A stretch of 64,000 bases of DNA, from NCBI RefSeq assembly GCF_034008315.1, contig NZ_CP125377.1, forward strand, positions 5,024,501 to 5,088,500, written 5' to 3'. The notes beneath the pieces were generated by a model. That model saw nothing but the letters and a program-made list of their open reading frames with translations, did no database searches and was not told where the DNA came from. Shown here piece by piece: positions 24,828-33,711 of this stretch. The first letter of the stretch is position 1; every line of letters starts with the position of its first letter. The position numbers and the translations under genes were made by a program. This DNA is from Pseudomonas sp. P8_241. GTDB lineage: Bacteria > Pseudomonadota > Gammaproteobacteria > Pseudomonadales > Pseudomonadaceae.

Positions 24828-26057
24828 TCAGTCGCCACCAACCTGTGCCAATGCAACCCGCAACCTGTCCGCACTCGCCCTAGGGCAATTCAACTGAACC
24901 TGCGCCAACCCCAGCCAATCCGCCATCTGCCGCAGATTGACCGCCAGCGCCAGCATCCCCTCGTCATCCAGCTCCGTCTCCTCTTCATGCACCGCGTGCA
25001 CCGCCAATCGCCCCGCCGCCCTTTCCGCACGCAAATCAACCCGTGCAGCAATTCGCTCGTTGTGCAAAAACGGCAAGACGTAATAGCCGTAGACCCGCTT
25101 GTCCTGCGGCGTGTAAATCTCCAGCCGATAGCGAAAGTCGAACAGACGCTCCGTCCGGCTGCGCTCCCAGATCAGCGAATCGAAGGGTGACAACAATGCA
25201 CTGGCCTCGACCTTGCGCGGCACCTTGGGCTCGGACAGGCAATAGGCCGGTTGCTTCCAGCCTTGAACTTCGCAGATAAGCAACTCGCCCGCTTCGACCA
25301 ACTCCGCCAATCGCGGACGACTGTCCGCGGGATTGAGTCGAAAGTAATCGCGCAGATCCTTTTCCGTGCCGACACCCAACGCGGTCGCTGCATGCAGCAA
25401 CAGTCCACGCTGCGCTTCGGCTTCATTCAGAGGCGGTTGCGCGAGGATCGCCGAGGGAATCACCCGCTCCGGCAAATCGTAAAGTCGTTCGAATCCGCGA
25501 CGTCCGGCCACGGTCACTTCGCCAGCGGCGAACAGCCATTCCAGTGCGTGCTTTTCTGCGCTCCAGTCCCACCACGGTCCGGCCCGCTCCTGACGGGTCG
25601 ACAAACTCCCCGCCCCCAGCGCGCCCCGCTCCTCGACCAAAGCCAGCACCCGACGAATCGTGTCCTGCTGTTCATGACCAAAACGCGCCAATTGCTGATA
25701 AATGTCTTCGCCACGGCTCGCGCGCTGCATGCGCCAGCGCATCAACGGGTACATCGACAGAGGCAGCAACGAAGCTTCATGCCCCCAATACTCGAACAAC
25801 GTACGTCGTCGGCCCTGACTCCAGGCAGCCTGATCAAGCAAATCAGATGAGTAGTTGCCGAGGCGGGAAAACAGCGGAAGGTAGTGCGATCGCACCAACG
25901 CATTGACTGAATCGATCTGCAAAATGCCCAGCCGTTCGATCAGGCGATTGAGCGCAACAGCTTTGATCGTCGCTGGCGAAGACCGCCCATTGAACCCTTG
26001 GGCGGCCAGCGCCAGACGCCGAGCCTGTTTGAGGGTAAAGGACAATGTTGCGGGCAT
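24828..26057 (-). CDS. YcaQ-like winged-helix DNA glycosylase
   Basis: A 409-residue HTH_42 family protein. E. coli YcaQ removes alkylated bases and unhooks interstrand crosslinks. The catalytic QxD motif is present in LGILQIDSVNALVRSHYLP. LFEYWGHEASLLP is the family signature and FDSLIWERSRTERLFDFRY is in the C-terminal half. Of three in-frame ATGs, AGGAG is best spaced (6 bases) for 26057. Confidence 0.87.
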   Translation of the reverse strand: MPATLSFTLKQARRLALAAQGFNGRSSPATIKAVALNRLIERLGILQIDSVNALVRSHYLPLFSRLGNYSSDLLDQAAWSQGRRRTLFEYWGHEASLLPLSMYPLMRWRMQRASRGEDIYQQLARFGHEQQDTIRRVLALVEERGALGAGSLSTRQERAGPWWDWSAEKHALEWLFAAGEVTVAGRRGFERLYDLPERVIPSAILAQPPLNEAEAQRGLLLHAATALGVGTEKDLRDYFRLNPADSRPRLAELVEAGELLICEVQGWKQPAYCLSEPKVPRKVEASALLSPFDSLIWERSRTERLFDFRYRLEIYTPQDKRVYGYYVLPFLHNERIAARVDLRAERAAGRLAVHAVHEEETELDDEGMLALAVNLRQMADWLGLAQVQLNCPRASADRLRVALAQVGGD

Positions 26058-26121
26058 GGGCATCTCCTTGTCTGCTCGCAACCTACCTCACCGGTAAGGG
26101 GTTTGTGTAGCGTGGCTCCCA

Positions 26122-26337
26122 TCATTTATGCATCGGGTCGTTCCAGAACGGCTTGATCGACTCGTTCTCCACATCCGCACGGCTCATGCCGATGTCCTTG
26201 AGTGCCTCGTCGCTCAGGCTCGCCAGCAATTCGCGTTCGCGATGCAATTCGTACCAGCGGCTGACCTTGTGCAGCAGATCGGAGATCAGGTGAACCGAAT
26301 GGTGTTCTGCGCCATGAAACTCATGTTGACCTTTCAT
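26122..26337 (-). CDS. DUF1127 small protein (YjiS-like)
   Basis: A 71-residue basic protein whose C-terminal half matches DUF1127: LHRERELLASLSDEALKDIG followed by MSRADVENES. GGAGGG lies 8 bases before the ATG. It is divergent from the LysR gene at 26433, 95 bases away. Some DUF1127 proteins influence RNA turnover or phosphate and carbon metabolism; the role here is unknown. Confidence 0.88.
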   Translation of the reverse strand: MKGQHEFHGAEHHSVHLISDLLHKVSRWYELHRERELLASLSDEALKDIGMSRADVENESIKPFWNDPMHK

Positions 26338-26432
26338 CTTGTTGCCCTCCGTTTGGATGGCTCCAGTCTCGCGCCAGGTCTAAGATCAATCCAACGAATG
26401 TTTCTGATGTCACATATCTCGGAGATTGATGC

Positions 26433-27287
26433 ATGTCGGCCTACCCGAGTATCGATACCGATGTACTGCGCACCTTCGTCGCCATTGCCGACCAGGGCGG
26501 TTTTACCCGCGCCGGTGCACTGGTCAATCGCACCCAGTCGGCGGTGAGCATGCAGATGAAGCGACTGGAAGAGGACGTGCTGCAACGTCAGTTATTCCAG
26601 CGTGACGGGCGGCAAGTGCGCCTGACTGCCGAAGGTCAGGTATTGCTCGGGTATGCGCGACGAATCCTCAAGCTGCACAGCGAGGTGTTCAATACGCTGC
26701 GCGAACCGGACATGGTCGGCATGGTGCGCATCGGCACGCCGGACGATTATGTGATGCGTTTCCTGCCCGGGATTTTGCGGCAGTTTGCCCAGTCCTATCC
26801 GCTGATCCAGATCGAAGTGCACTGCGAATCCTCAAAACAGCTGTTGATGCGGCAGGATCTCGACCTGTCCATCGTCACCCGCGAGCCGGGTAGCGAGATC
26901 GGCCAGCTGTTGCGCAAGGAACGGTTTGTCTGGGCCGAAGCACAGTGTTACAGCGCCCATGAACAGACGCCCCTGCCGCTGGCTATGTTCAACAGTGATT
27001 GCTTCTGCCGCTTGTGGGCGTGCAATGCGCTCGATGCCCAGGGGCGCGATTACCGCGTCGCGTACAACAGCGACAGCCTGTCGGCGATCATGGCCGTGGT
27101 CAGCGCAGGTCTGGCCGTCACCGCACAACTGGAAAGCCTGATCACTGCGGACATGCGCATTCTGGGTGAGGCCGAAGATCTCCCGGTACTGCCAGAGGCC
27201 AGCATCATGCTGGTGCGTAACCTGCACAACCCTTCGCCCATTACCGAATGCCTGGCCGAGCACATCATCGAGGGCTTCAAACTTTAA
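26433..27287 (+). CDS. LysR-family transcriptional regulator
   Basis: A 284-residue LysR regulator. The N-terminal helix-turn-helix is LRTFVAIADQGGFTRAGALV plus TQSAVSMQMKRLEE. The effector-binding domain begins near residue 92 (VRIGTPDDY). It is divergent from the DUF1127 gene and its 3' end overlaps the convergent TauE/SafE gene by 11 bases. Divergent placement suggests it may control DUF1127; the effector is unknown. Confidence 0.9.
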   Translation: MSAYPSIDTDVLRTFVAIADQGGFTRAGALVNRTQSAVSMQMKRLEEDVLQRQLFQRDGRQVRLTAEGQVLLGYARRILKLHSEVFNTLREPDMVGMVRIGTPDDYVMRFLPGILRQFAQSYPLIQIEVHCESSKQLLMRQDLDLSIVTREPGSEIGQLLRKERFVWAEAQCYSAHEQTPLPLAMFNSDCFCRLWACNALDAQGRDYRVAYNSDSLSAIMAVVSAGLAVTAQLESLITADMRILGEAEDLPVLPEASIMLVRNLHNPSPITECLAEHIIEGFKL

Positions 27288-28026
27288 ATGCGAGCATCAC
27301 TGCGCAAAACACCAGGAAGCCGCAAAAAAGACCGCGCAATCGTCGCTCAGGCAACGCGTGGGCAATTTTCACCCCCCAGCTGATGCTCATCAGGCCTCCG
27401 ATCGCCAAGGGTATGCCAATCAACCAGTCAACCTGGTGGTGCACGGCGTACGTCACCAGTGTGACGCCCGTGCTGGGCAGCGCCAATGCCAGCGACAACC
27501 CCTGAGCCACTACCTGACTGGTGCCGAACACACTGGTCAGCACTGGCGTCGCCACTACCGCCCCGCCCACCCCGAACAGACCGCCCATCGCACCGGATGC
27601 AGCGCCGAGCACACCCAACCAGGGCCAGGAATAGTTCATCTGCGACGCGTCCGGTGCGCTGGCGGAAAACATTCTCAGCAGGTTGTAGGCCGATAACGCC
27701 ACCAGGAACGCAACGAAACCGATACGCATGGTTTGGGCATCGATCCCTACCGCCCAGATGGACCCGAGCCAGGCGAAGCAAAAACCCATCGAAGCCAGCG
27801 GCAGTGCGTGGCGCAGTACAATACGGTTGCGCTGGTGATAGCGCCACAGCGCCAACATGACGTTGGGCACCACCATTACCAGAGCTGTGCCTTGGGCAAT
27901 CTGCTGATCGAGGCCGAACAGCACACCCAGCAGCGGGATGGCGATCAATCCCCCGCCGATGCCAAACAGTCCACCGAGCGTGCCCAGGGCTGCGCCAAAA
28001 ACCAGGTACATCAAAAACTCAATCAC
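27277..28026 (-). CDS. TauE/SafE-family (TSUP) membrane transporter
   Basis: A 249-residue inner-membrane protein with about eight hydrophobic segments. The two family repeats are GTLGGLFGIGGGLIAIPLL near residue 17 and GAMGGLFGVGGAVVATPVL near 140. TSUP proteins export sulfite, sulfoacetate or related anions. The start is GTG 28026 with AAGGGAAAA upstream. The substrate is not predictable from sequence. Confidence 0.9.
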   Translation of the reverse strand: MIEFLMYLVFGAALGTLGGLFGIGGGLIAIPLLGVLFGLDQQIAQGTALVMVVPNVMLALWRYHQRNRIVLRHALPLASMGFCFAWLGSIWAVGIDAQTMRIGFVAFLVALSAYNLLRMFSASAPDASQMNYSWPWLGVLGAASGAMGGLFGVGGAVVATPVLTSVFGTSQVVAQGLSLALALPSTGVTLVTYAVHHQVDWLIGIPLAIGGLMSISWGVKIAHALPERRLRGLFCGFLVFCAVMLAFKV

Positions 28027-28196
28027 AAGCGATTTTCCCTTTGCGTCAGGCCTTTCATCCTACGCAGATGATTCTGGCGCGGAAATAAAAAGCAACCTAT
28101 CGACTTCGCGATACTCGCCTCAACGCCGGCCAGAACTATCTGGCGCATTAAAGATTTGCCCGCTAGATTCCAAGGATCACTGAAAAAGGTTTCCAC

Positions 28197-28658
28197 ATGA
28201 CCACCGAGCGCATCACACCGGATAACTGCGAGCAGCTGTTGCTGGATAATCAGGTCTGCTTCGCCCTGCATTCCACGTCGTTGATGATGACCAAGGTCTA
28301 CAAACCGCTGCTGCAGACACTGGGGCTGACTTATCCGCAATACCTGGCAATGATGGTGCTGTGGGAACGGGACGGTTTGACCGTAGGCGAAATAAGCACG
28401 CGACTGCTGACCGATCCTGGCTCACTCACTCCGCTGCTCAAACGCCTGGAAGCTGAAGGTTTGCTCAGCCGTACTCGCAGCCGCGAAGATGAACGGGTGG
28501 TGAACGTCGAGTTGACCGAGCAGGGTCGCGCCTTGCGGGACAAGGCCCGGGATATTCCCCAGTGCATCCTCGGCGCCAGCGGCCTGACGCTCGAGCGCCT
28601 GCAAAAATTGCAAGCCGATCTGCAAGAGCTGCGCAGCCACCTGCAAGACCGCCTGTAA
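28197..28658 (+). CDS. ohrR: Organic-hydroperoxide-type MarR regulator OhrR
   Basis: A 153-residue MarR protein. The reactive Cys21 is in DNQVCFALHS, and [16 protein letters not shown] and [16 protein letters not shown] form the winged helix. Cys123 (PQCILG) gives the 2-Cys arrangement. It is a clear paralogue of OspR at 13490. In P. aeruginosa ohrR adjoins its target ohr; here the next gene is an RNA methyltransferase and no ohr lies on either side. Confidence 0.88.
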   Translation: MTTERITPDNCEQLLLDNQVCFALHSTSLMMTKVYKPLLQTLGLTYPQYLAMMVLWERDGLTVGEISTRLLTDPGSLTPLLKRLEAEGLLSRTRSREDERVVNVELTEQGRALRDKARDIPQCILGASGLTLERLQKLQADLQELRSHLQDRL

Positions 28659-28735
28659 TGTTCCAAGTAAAAAAATCCCCTGTGGGAGCGCAGTTGCCCG
28701 GGAAGGCGGCCGTCCGAACACCACCAATCTACAAA

Positions 28736-28765
28736 CTGACCACCCTCCCCCAATCCCCGTATAAT
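28736..28765 (+). promoter_or_regulatory. Sigma-70-type promoter of the RNA methyltransferase
   Basis: CTGACC at 28736-28741 and a perfect TATAAT at 28760-28765 are 18 bases apart. The -10 element ends 29 bases before the GTG start. Confidence 0.55.
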
Positions 28766-28794
28766 CGCGCTTTTTTTAGAAAGGCACCCCGCTC

Positions 28795-29265
28795 GTGGCA
28801 GACAAACGGTACAGCTGCATTGGTTTGTATAACCCCAAATCACCGGAGAACGTCGGTTCGGTGATGCGCGCCGCTGGCTGTTATGGCGTGGCCTCGGTGT
28901 TTTACACCGGCAAGCGCTATGAACGCGCCGCCGATTTCGTCACCGATACCAAGCGTGTCCACTACGATATCCCGCTGATCGGCATCGACGACCTGAAAAA
29001 AATCCTGCCACTGAACTGCGTTCCGGTCGCCGTGGAACTGGTCGATGGCGCCCGTCCGTTGCCGGAGTACACCCACCCCGATCGCGCGCTTTACATCTTC
29101 GGTCCGGAAGACGGCTCGCTGGATAAAGAGATTCGCGACTGGTGCGAAGACGTGGTGTACATCCCGACCACGGGTTGCATGAACCTGGCCGCGACGGTCA
29201 ACGTCGTGCTCTACGACCGCATGGCCAAAGGGCTCAACACCCGCTCGGGACCGAAATTTCGCTGA
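28795..29265 (+). CDS. SpoU/TrmH-family RNA 2'-O-methyltransferase
   Basis: A 156-residue SPOUT methyltransferase that is only the catalytic knot domain. Motif 1 is NPKSPENVGSVMRAAGCYG, motif 2 is ALYIFGPEDGSL and motif 3 is IPTTGCMNLAATVNVVLYDR. The start is GTG 28795 with AAAGG upstream. The short length resembles TrmL-type enzymes, but the RNA target cannot be assigned. Confidence 0.88.
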   Translation: MADKRYSCIGLYNPKSPENVGSVMRAAGCYGVASVFYTGKRYERAADFVTDTKRVHYDIPLIGIDDLKKILPLNCVPVAVELVDGARPLPEYTHPDRALYIFGPEDGSLDKEIRDWCEDVVYIPTTGCMNLAATVNVVLYDRMAKGLNTRSGPKFR

Positions 29266-29356
29266 GTCAACGCATATTCGATGGAACAAGCGGCCCGCCC
29301 CGGCAGTCAGCTTTACTATCGAGTCTGAAGCAGCCCTTCCTGCCTGGAGAAAGATC

Positions 29357-29734
29357 ATGAGAGAACTCAAGCGCGTCGAACGAATCGAATCCACCCCATT
29401 CCAGACCCCTGTCGATCAGAATGTTCAGGGCTGGGAACGCATCGGTTCTATCGCCGGTGGCGTAGTGATGGTGGGTAAGGGCCTGCGTCGCGGCGGGATC
29501 TTCGGGTTGATCCAGGTCGCCATCGGCGGTGTTGCTCTGGCCCGTGGTATTACCGGCCACAGTTCGGCGAAAAGCCTGTTGGAGAAAAGCCGTCAGGACA
29601 TGAACAACGTGCGGGCGAAAATCCAGCGGGCGGGTGAAGAGCTGAGCCAGTTGAAAGCCAATGCCGAGGCGGCAACCAAAACCGCAACGGTGACGGGCAA
29701 TGATTCATTGAATTCACCGAAAACCGGCGTTTGA
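29357..29734 (+). CDS. DUF2892-like small membrane protein
   Basis: A 125-residue protein with ERIGSIAGGVVMVGKGLRRG near residue 27, then a hydrophobic helix pair and GGVALARGITGH. This fits DUF2892 inner-membrane proteins. A predicted coiled, polar C-terminal tail (residues 70-125) extends beyond the usual domain. TGGAGAAAG precedes the ATG. Function unknown. Confidence 0.8.
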   Translation: MRELKRVERIESTPFQTPVDQNVQGWERIGSIAGGVVMVGKGLRRGGIFGLIQVAIGGVALARGITGHSSAKSLLEKSRQDMNNVRAKIQRAGEELSQLKANAEAATKTATVTGNDSLNSPKTGV

Positions 29735-29743
29735 TGATTCAAA

Positions 29744-29820
29744 GCAAAAGCTCGCAGCCTTCGGCGGCTCCTATGGGTGTACGCACCCTGCAGGAGGCGC
29801 CGAAGGCTGCGAGCTTCTGC
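29744..29820. repeat. REP pair, variant arms
   Basis: GCTCGCAGCCTTCGGCGGCT and its near-complement flank a short spacer between convergent genes. It is a variant of the 14521 family. Confidence 0.8.
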
Positions 29821-29823
29821 TCC

Positions 29824-31053
29824 CTATTCGAGCAACCCGGTATCGAGGACTTTGGAGGAGTCGCCGATAACACTTTCTGACAGCTCAACAAAGTCCTTGG
29901 TATCAACGCTCTCCAGACGCATCGCGCCGCGCAGCACATCATCCAGTGATCGCTTATTGCGAGTCTTCAAGCGAATCTCGCGATCCAGCTCCTGCAACAA
30001 CAGAACGGCCTTGGCCACCTGCGCCGGGCTGGCCTGCTCACCGCGCAAGGTCGTGACCTTCTGGCTGCTCTTCAGCAGTTTTCCATGCAAGCTGTCGAAC
30101 CGTTCATCGCTCATGCCACCAGCACGGCGCACCAGTTCAATGGCGTAATACTCGGCAAACCCTTCGCTGATCCAGTCGCTGCGCTGCTTGTCGTTGATCC
30201 GCCCCAATACCTGTGCCAACTCCCGCACCAACGCACTGGTGCCGCTTTCGCTGACCAACGGCAGACGGCTGTTCAGGTAGATCGACTCATGTGCCGCCAG
30301 ACTGCCGCGCCACATAGGATCGCTGGCGCCCACGATCAACAGCTTGGTGGGATGACGAGGAAACACCGCTTGCACTTGCGGCCAGACAAACGTCAACAGC
30401 GTCAGCACATCCATCCGGCGCATGCCCTGCCCTTGCGGGGAGCTGACGGTGACCTCGGTTTCGCCCAGTCGAGTGCGACGGCTACCAAGTTGACCAGCGA
30501 GCATCCAGCCTGTGGGTCGGTCGAACAGTCGGGACGGATTATCGATACGGAATTTATTTTTGCCGATCCGCGGCCAGGCAGTTTCGACGCTCTTCCAGCC
30601 GCCGGGAAGCTCGAGCTCAAGACGTGAAACCAATTCGATACCGTCCTGCTGATCGAGGCGGGCGGCCGGCACCAGATCGTCGCCGCGCATCAATGCCCAG
30701 TTCGGTGTCATGCGCGTATCGAAACTGCCGCTCTTGCGACCGTGGCTGATACGAACGCGATAGGTCAGGCTGGCCTTGTCGGCGGCCGGTCGCCAGAGAC
30801 CGCGCGCCTCCTTGCCTGGGCTCAGCTGCCATTGCCCATCGGCCTTGAAGTCGCTGTAGTGACTGCCGTCGCCGAGGTCGAAATCCAGGCTGCGCACCAC
30901 CGAACCTCGTGCCAGCGTCAGGCGCACTTCGGCCTGGTCGCTTTGCGGCAACAGGCGCACGTGATAATCCAGATCAACCTTCTGAGCGGCCCACACGGGC
31001 GAGCCCAAGAGCAGACATCCAACCGTCAACGCCAGCCGCCATCCCACAGCCAT
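29824..31053 (-). CDS. Secreted gluzincin-like protein with lost zinc ligands
   Basis: A 409-residue exported protein. The signal peptide is near 1-22 (ending VWAAQ), followed by a beta-rich N-terminal region and a helical C-terminal half. The latter resembles M61/M1 gluzincin folds: SALVRELAQVLGRI sits where HExxH is expected and SDWISEGFAEYYA matches the downstream Glu helix. Both histidines of HExxH are replaced (RELAQ), so it is probably not an active metallopeptidase. AAGGAG is 5 bases before ATG 31053, favouring it over GTG 31059. The family link is by motif only. Confidence 0.75.
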   Translation of the reverse strand: MAVGWRLALTVGCLLLGSPVWAAQKVDLDYHVRLLPQSDQAEVRLTLARGSVVRSLDFDLGDGSHYSDFKADGQWQLSPGKEARGLWRPAADKASLTYRVRISHGRKSGSFDTRMTPNWALMRGDDLVPAARLDQQDGIELVSRLELELPGGWKSVETAWPRIGKNKFRIDNPSRLFDRPTGWMLAGQLGSRRTRLGETEVTVSSPQGQGMRRMDVLTLLTFVWPQVQAVFPRHPTKLLIVGASDPMWRGSLAAHESIYLNSRLPLVSESGTSALVRELAQVLGRINDKQRSDWISEGFAEYYAIELVRRAGGMSDERFDSLHGKLLKSSQKVTTLRGEQASPAQVAKAVLLLQELDREIRLKTRNKRSLDDVLRGAMRLESVDTKDFVELSESVIGDSSKVLDTGLLE

Positions 31054-31089
31054 ACACACTCCTTCGTGAAACGTCAGATCCGTGGGCGA

Positions 31090-31539
31090 TCAGCCAGCCC
31101 TGAAAATCAGATGATCTTCCCAGTCGTCTTCCGACACGCTGCCCTCGGCGAGCATGCGCCCGGACTGGGAGATGCGTTCGTGGTGCACCGCATCGCGATC
31201 ACCGCACACCAGGTGATGCCACAGCGGCAGGTCCTTGCCTTCACTGACCAGGCGATAGCCGCAGGTCGGCGGCAACCACTTGAACTCGTCGGCCTTGCCC
31301 GGCGTGAGCTGGATACAGTCCGGCACCGAATCGCGACGATTCGGGTAATCGCTGCACTGACAGGTTTTCAGGTCCAGCAGTTTGCAGGCGATGCGGGTGT
31401 AATAGACACTGTTGTCGTCTTCATCTTCAAGCTTTTGCAGGCAGCACAGGCCACAACCGTCGCACAGCGATTCCCATTCCTCCTGATCGAGTTGATCGAG
31501 GGTTTTGCGTATCCAGAACGGTTCTACTTTGGCAGCCAT
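31090..31539 (-). CDS. ycgN: YcgN/UPF0260 cysteine-cluster protein
   Basis: A 149-residue protein of the UPF0260 (YcgN) family. The cysteine cluster includes [33 protein letters not shown] and PDCIQLTP, likely binding a metal or Fe-S cluster. The start at MAAKVEPFW matches the family. It lies 36 bases downstream of the gluzincin-like gene on the same strand. Function unknown. Confidence 0.9.
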   Translation of the reverse strand: MAAKVEPFWIRKTLDQLDQEEWESLCDGCGLCCLQKLEDEDDNSVYYTRIACKLLDLKTCQCSDYPNRRDSVPDCIQLTPGKADEFKWLPPTCGYRLVSEGKDLPLWHHLVCGDRDAVHHERISQSGRMLAEGSVSEDDWEDHLIFRAG

Positions 31540-31703
31540 GGTTCGAGCATCGACATCAGATGGTGAAAAGGCCGCCAGTCTAGTGCCCGCAGGCCTTGCG
31601 GCCAAGCATTGGCGACTGCCGGTAGAACGTGCTTGTCAGTTTTAGCGCCGCCAAGTAGGGTTTCGCGTCGCTTCCACCTTCAAACGTAGCAAGGAATCTC
31701 TTG

Positions 31704-32297
31704 ATGAGTGCTAACCCACGCGTTGCCGAATACGCCATCCACCGACAGTTCACCGATCGCTGGTCGCCCCGCGCCTTCACCGGCGAAGCCATTCCCGAAG
31801 AAACCCTGCTGAGCTTCTTCGAAGCTGCACGCTGGGCACCGTCGGCGTACAACTCTCAACCTTGGCGGTTTCTCTACGCGCGTCGCGATACGCCAAACTG
31901 GGAGCGTTACCTGGGCCTGCTGAACGAGTTCAATCGCAGCTGGGCACAGCATGCTTCGGCATTGGTGATCGTGATCTCGAAAACCACCTTCGCCGCGCCT
32001 GGTGCCAGCGAAGAAACCCCGGCGCTGTGGCATACCTTCGACACAGGTTCCGCCTGGGGTCATCTGGCGCTGCAAGCGAGCATCAGCGGCTGGCACACCC
32101 ACGGCATGGCCGGTTTCGATCAGGAACTGACCCGCAAAGAACTGAACATTCCTGAAGGTTACGCGCTGCACGCGGCCGTGGCCGTCGGCAAGCTGGGCGA
32201 CAAGGCCAGCCTGGCGGAGTACCTGCAAGCGCGAGAGGAGCCAAGCCCGCGTCGTCCGTTGAGCGAGTTGGCGGCGGAAGGTGATTTCACCCTCTAA
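31704..32297 (+). CDS. Nitroreductase-family protein
   Basis: A 197-residue FMN-dependent nitroreductase fold. Typical N-terminal elements are RRxS-like DRWSPRAFTGEAIPEE and FEAARWAPSAYNSQPWRF. The C-terminal GYALHAAVAVGKLGD is the flavin-site segment. The ATG at 31704 is preferred over an adjacent TTG, with AAGGA about 9 bases upstream. Substrate unknown. Confidence 0.88.
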   Translation: MSANPRVAEYAIHRQFTDRWSPRAFTGEAIPEETLLSFFEAARWAPSAYNSQPWRFLYARRDTPNWERYLGLLNEFNRSWAQHASALVIVISKTTFAAPGASEETPALWHTFDTGSAWGHLALQASISGWHTHGMAGFDQELTRKELNIPEGYALHAAVAVGKLGDKASLAEYLQAREEPSPRRPLSELAAEGDFTL

Positions 32298-32301
32298 AAG
32301 C

Positions 32302-32357
32302 AAAAGATCGCAGCCTGCGACAGCTCCTACAGGAGCTGTCGCAGGCTGCGATCTTTT
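32302..32357. repeat. Perfect 27-bp inverted repeat (REP-derived hairpin)
   Basis: Two 27-base arms containing GATCGCAGCCTGCGACAGC and its complement are separated by only 2 bases. The A and T runs at its ends make it a plausible bidirectional terminator between the convergent nitroreductase and dehydrogenase genes. Confidence 0.9.
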
Positions 32358-32366
32358 TCCTGCGCC

Positions 32367-33299
32367 TCAATACCCGCGATTGAAATCCACTTCTCCGCGC
32401 AACGCCTCGCCCGCCTGATACGCCCGCAGGTTCTCGACAAACAACTGCACCATCATCGATGGCGATGTCGGCGCGGAACTGTGACCGGTCAGCAGCAAGC
32501 CCCAGGCAGTCCAGAAAGGATGGCGCTGCGGCAACGGCTCCTGGCGGCACACGTCAATCACTGCCCCCGCCAGATGCCCTTCCTTCAAAGCTTCAACCAG
32601 ATCCGCATCGACCACCGCCACGCCGCGTCCGACGTTGATGAACAACCCGGTCGCCTTGAATTGCTTGAACAGCGCGGCATCATAAATGTCGTGGGTGTCT
32701 GGCGTATTGGGCAGCAGGTTGACCACGAAATCCATTTCACCGACCAGGCGCGGCAGATCCGCCAGCGAACCGACTTCGACAAACGGCGCCTGCTCGCGAG
32801 CGCTACTGGCAACACCGTACAACTCGACGCCAAACGGCACGAGAAATTGCGCGACGGTTTGCCCGATATCACCCGTACCGACAATCAACACCTTGCGCCC
32901 CGCCAGACTCTGGCCGTGGCGACTGTCCCACTTGCGCTCGACCTGACTGACCAGCCTGGCCAGCACTTCACGCTCGTGCCCGAGCATGTACGTGAGCACA
33001 TATTCGGCCATGACCTGCCCGAAAATCCCCACCGCGCGGGTCAAACGATAGTGCCGTGGCAAACCGTCGGCCAGCAGCGGCGTGATGCCCGCCCAAGTCG
33101 ATTGCAGCCATTGTGGCTGATGGCCCTGACGCAACAGCGTCGCCAGCAGATCAGGCTGACCGAGCCAGACCGGGCAATCGGCGGCCTGGCTGGCCAATTC
33201 AGCAGAATCCCCGCTGGTCAGCACGTCCAGTTCCGGCGCTGCCTCGCGCAACAACCGGGCGTACTCGGGGTGGTCGTGTTCAGCAATCAGAACGCGCAT
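32367..33299 (-). CDS. D-2-hydroxyacid dehydrogenase (GhrA-like)
   Basis: A 310-residue NAD(P)-dependent dehydrogenase. The Rossmann motif is LIVGTGDIGQTVAQFL. The catalytic Arg is in FINVGRGVAVVD, Glu in CRQEPLPQRHPFW and His in LLTGHSSAPTSP. The GhrA-like subgroup reduces glyoxylate or hydroxypyruvate. The gene follows ycgL and rnd on the same strand, as in P. aeruginosa. Confidence 0.9.
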   Translation of the reverse strand: MRVLIAEHDHPEYARLLREAAPELDVLTSGDSAELASQAADCPVWLGQPDLLATLLRQGHQPQWLQSTWAGITPLLADGLPRHYRLTRAVGIFGQVMAEYVLTYMLGHEREVLARLVSQVERKWDSRHGQSLAGRKVLIVGTGDIGQTVAQFLVPFGVELYGVASSAREQAPFVEVGSLADLPRLVGEMDFVVNLLPNTPDTHDIYDAALFKQFKATGLFINVGRGVAVVDADLVEALKEGHLAGAVIDVCRQEPLPQRHPFWTAWGLLLTGHSSAPTSPSMMVQLFVENLRAYQAGEALRGEVDFNRGY

Positions 33300-33417
33300 G
33301 CTTCAACCTTTCAAAAGCGGTGCGGACAGCCGTCGATAAAGTATCAATCCATCGATGCGGCCATCGCCAAAATCAATCAGTGTTTCACAGTGGCTCTGAA
33401 CGGAGCCTGTCTGCCGA

Positions 33418-33711
33418 TCACATCGGATCGTTGCGGCGCAACAACTCTTCCGGCAAATGTTCGATGTACTCGTCTTCGGCCGGCGGCATTTGCAGGTGAT
33501 AACCCTGTTTATCAAGGTTTTCCAGCACGACCGTGATGTCTTCCCGCGACAGCTTGCGCTCTGGGCTCAACACCAGGTCAAAGGCGTGAATGGCTTTGCC
33601 GAAGGCGGCCATCAACGTTTCCGGCACGCGCTCCAGGGCATCGCTCTTGAGCACATACAGGTACATTTCGTTTCTTTTGGTACTGCGATAGATCGAGCAA
33701 ATTCGTTTCAA
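33418..33711 (-). CDS. ycgL: YcgL-domain protein, TTG start
   Basis: A 97-residue YcgL (DUF709) protein. The start is TTG 33711, overlapping the rnd stop (TTGA). This start is supported because [17 protein letters not shown], conserved across the family, begins at once; the next ATG would remove it. [20 protein letters not shown] is the other conserved block. Translational coupling to rnd is likely. Confidence 0.9.
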   Translation of the reverse strand: MKRICSIYRSTKRNEMYLYVLKSDALERVPETLMAAFGKAIHAFDLVLSPERKLSREDITVVLENLDKQGYHLQMPPAEDEYIEHLPEELLRRNDPM

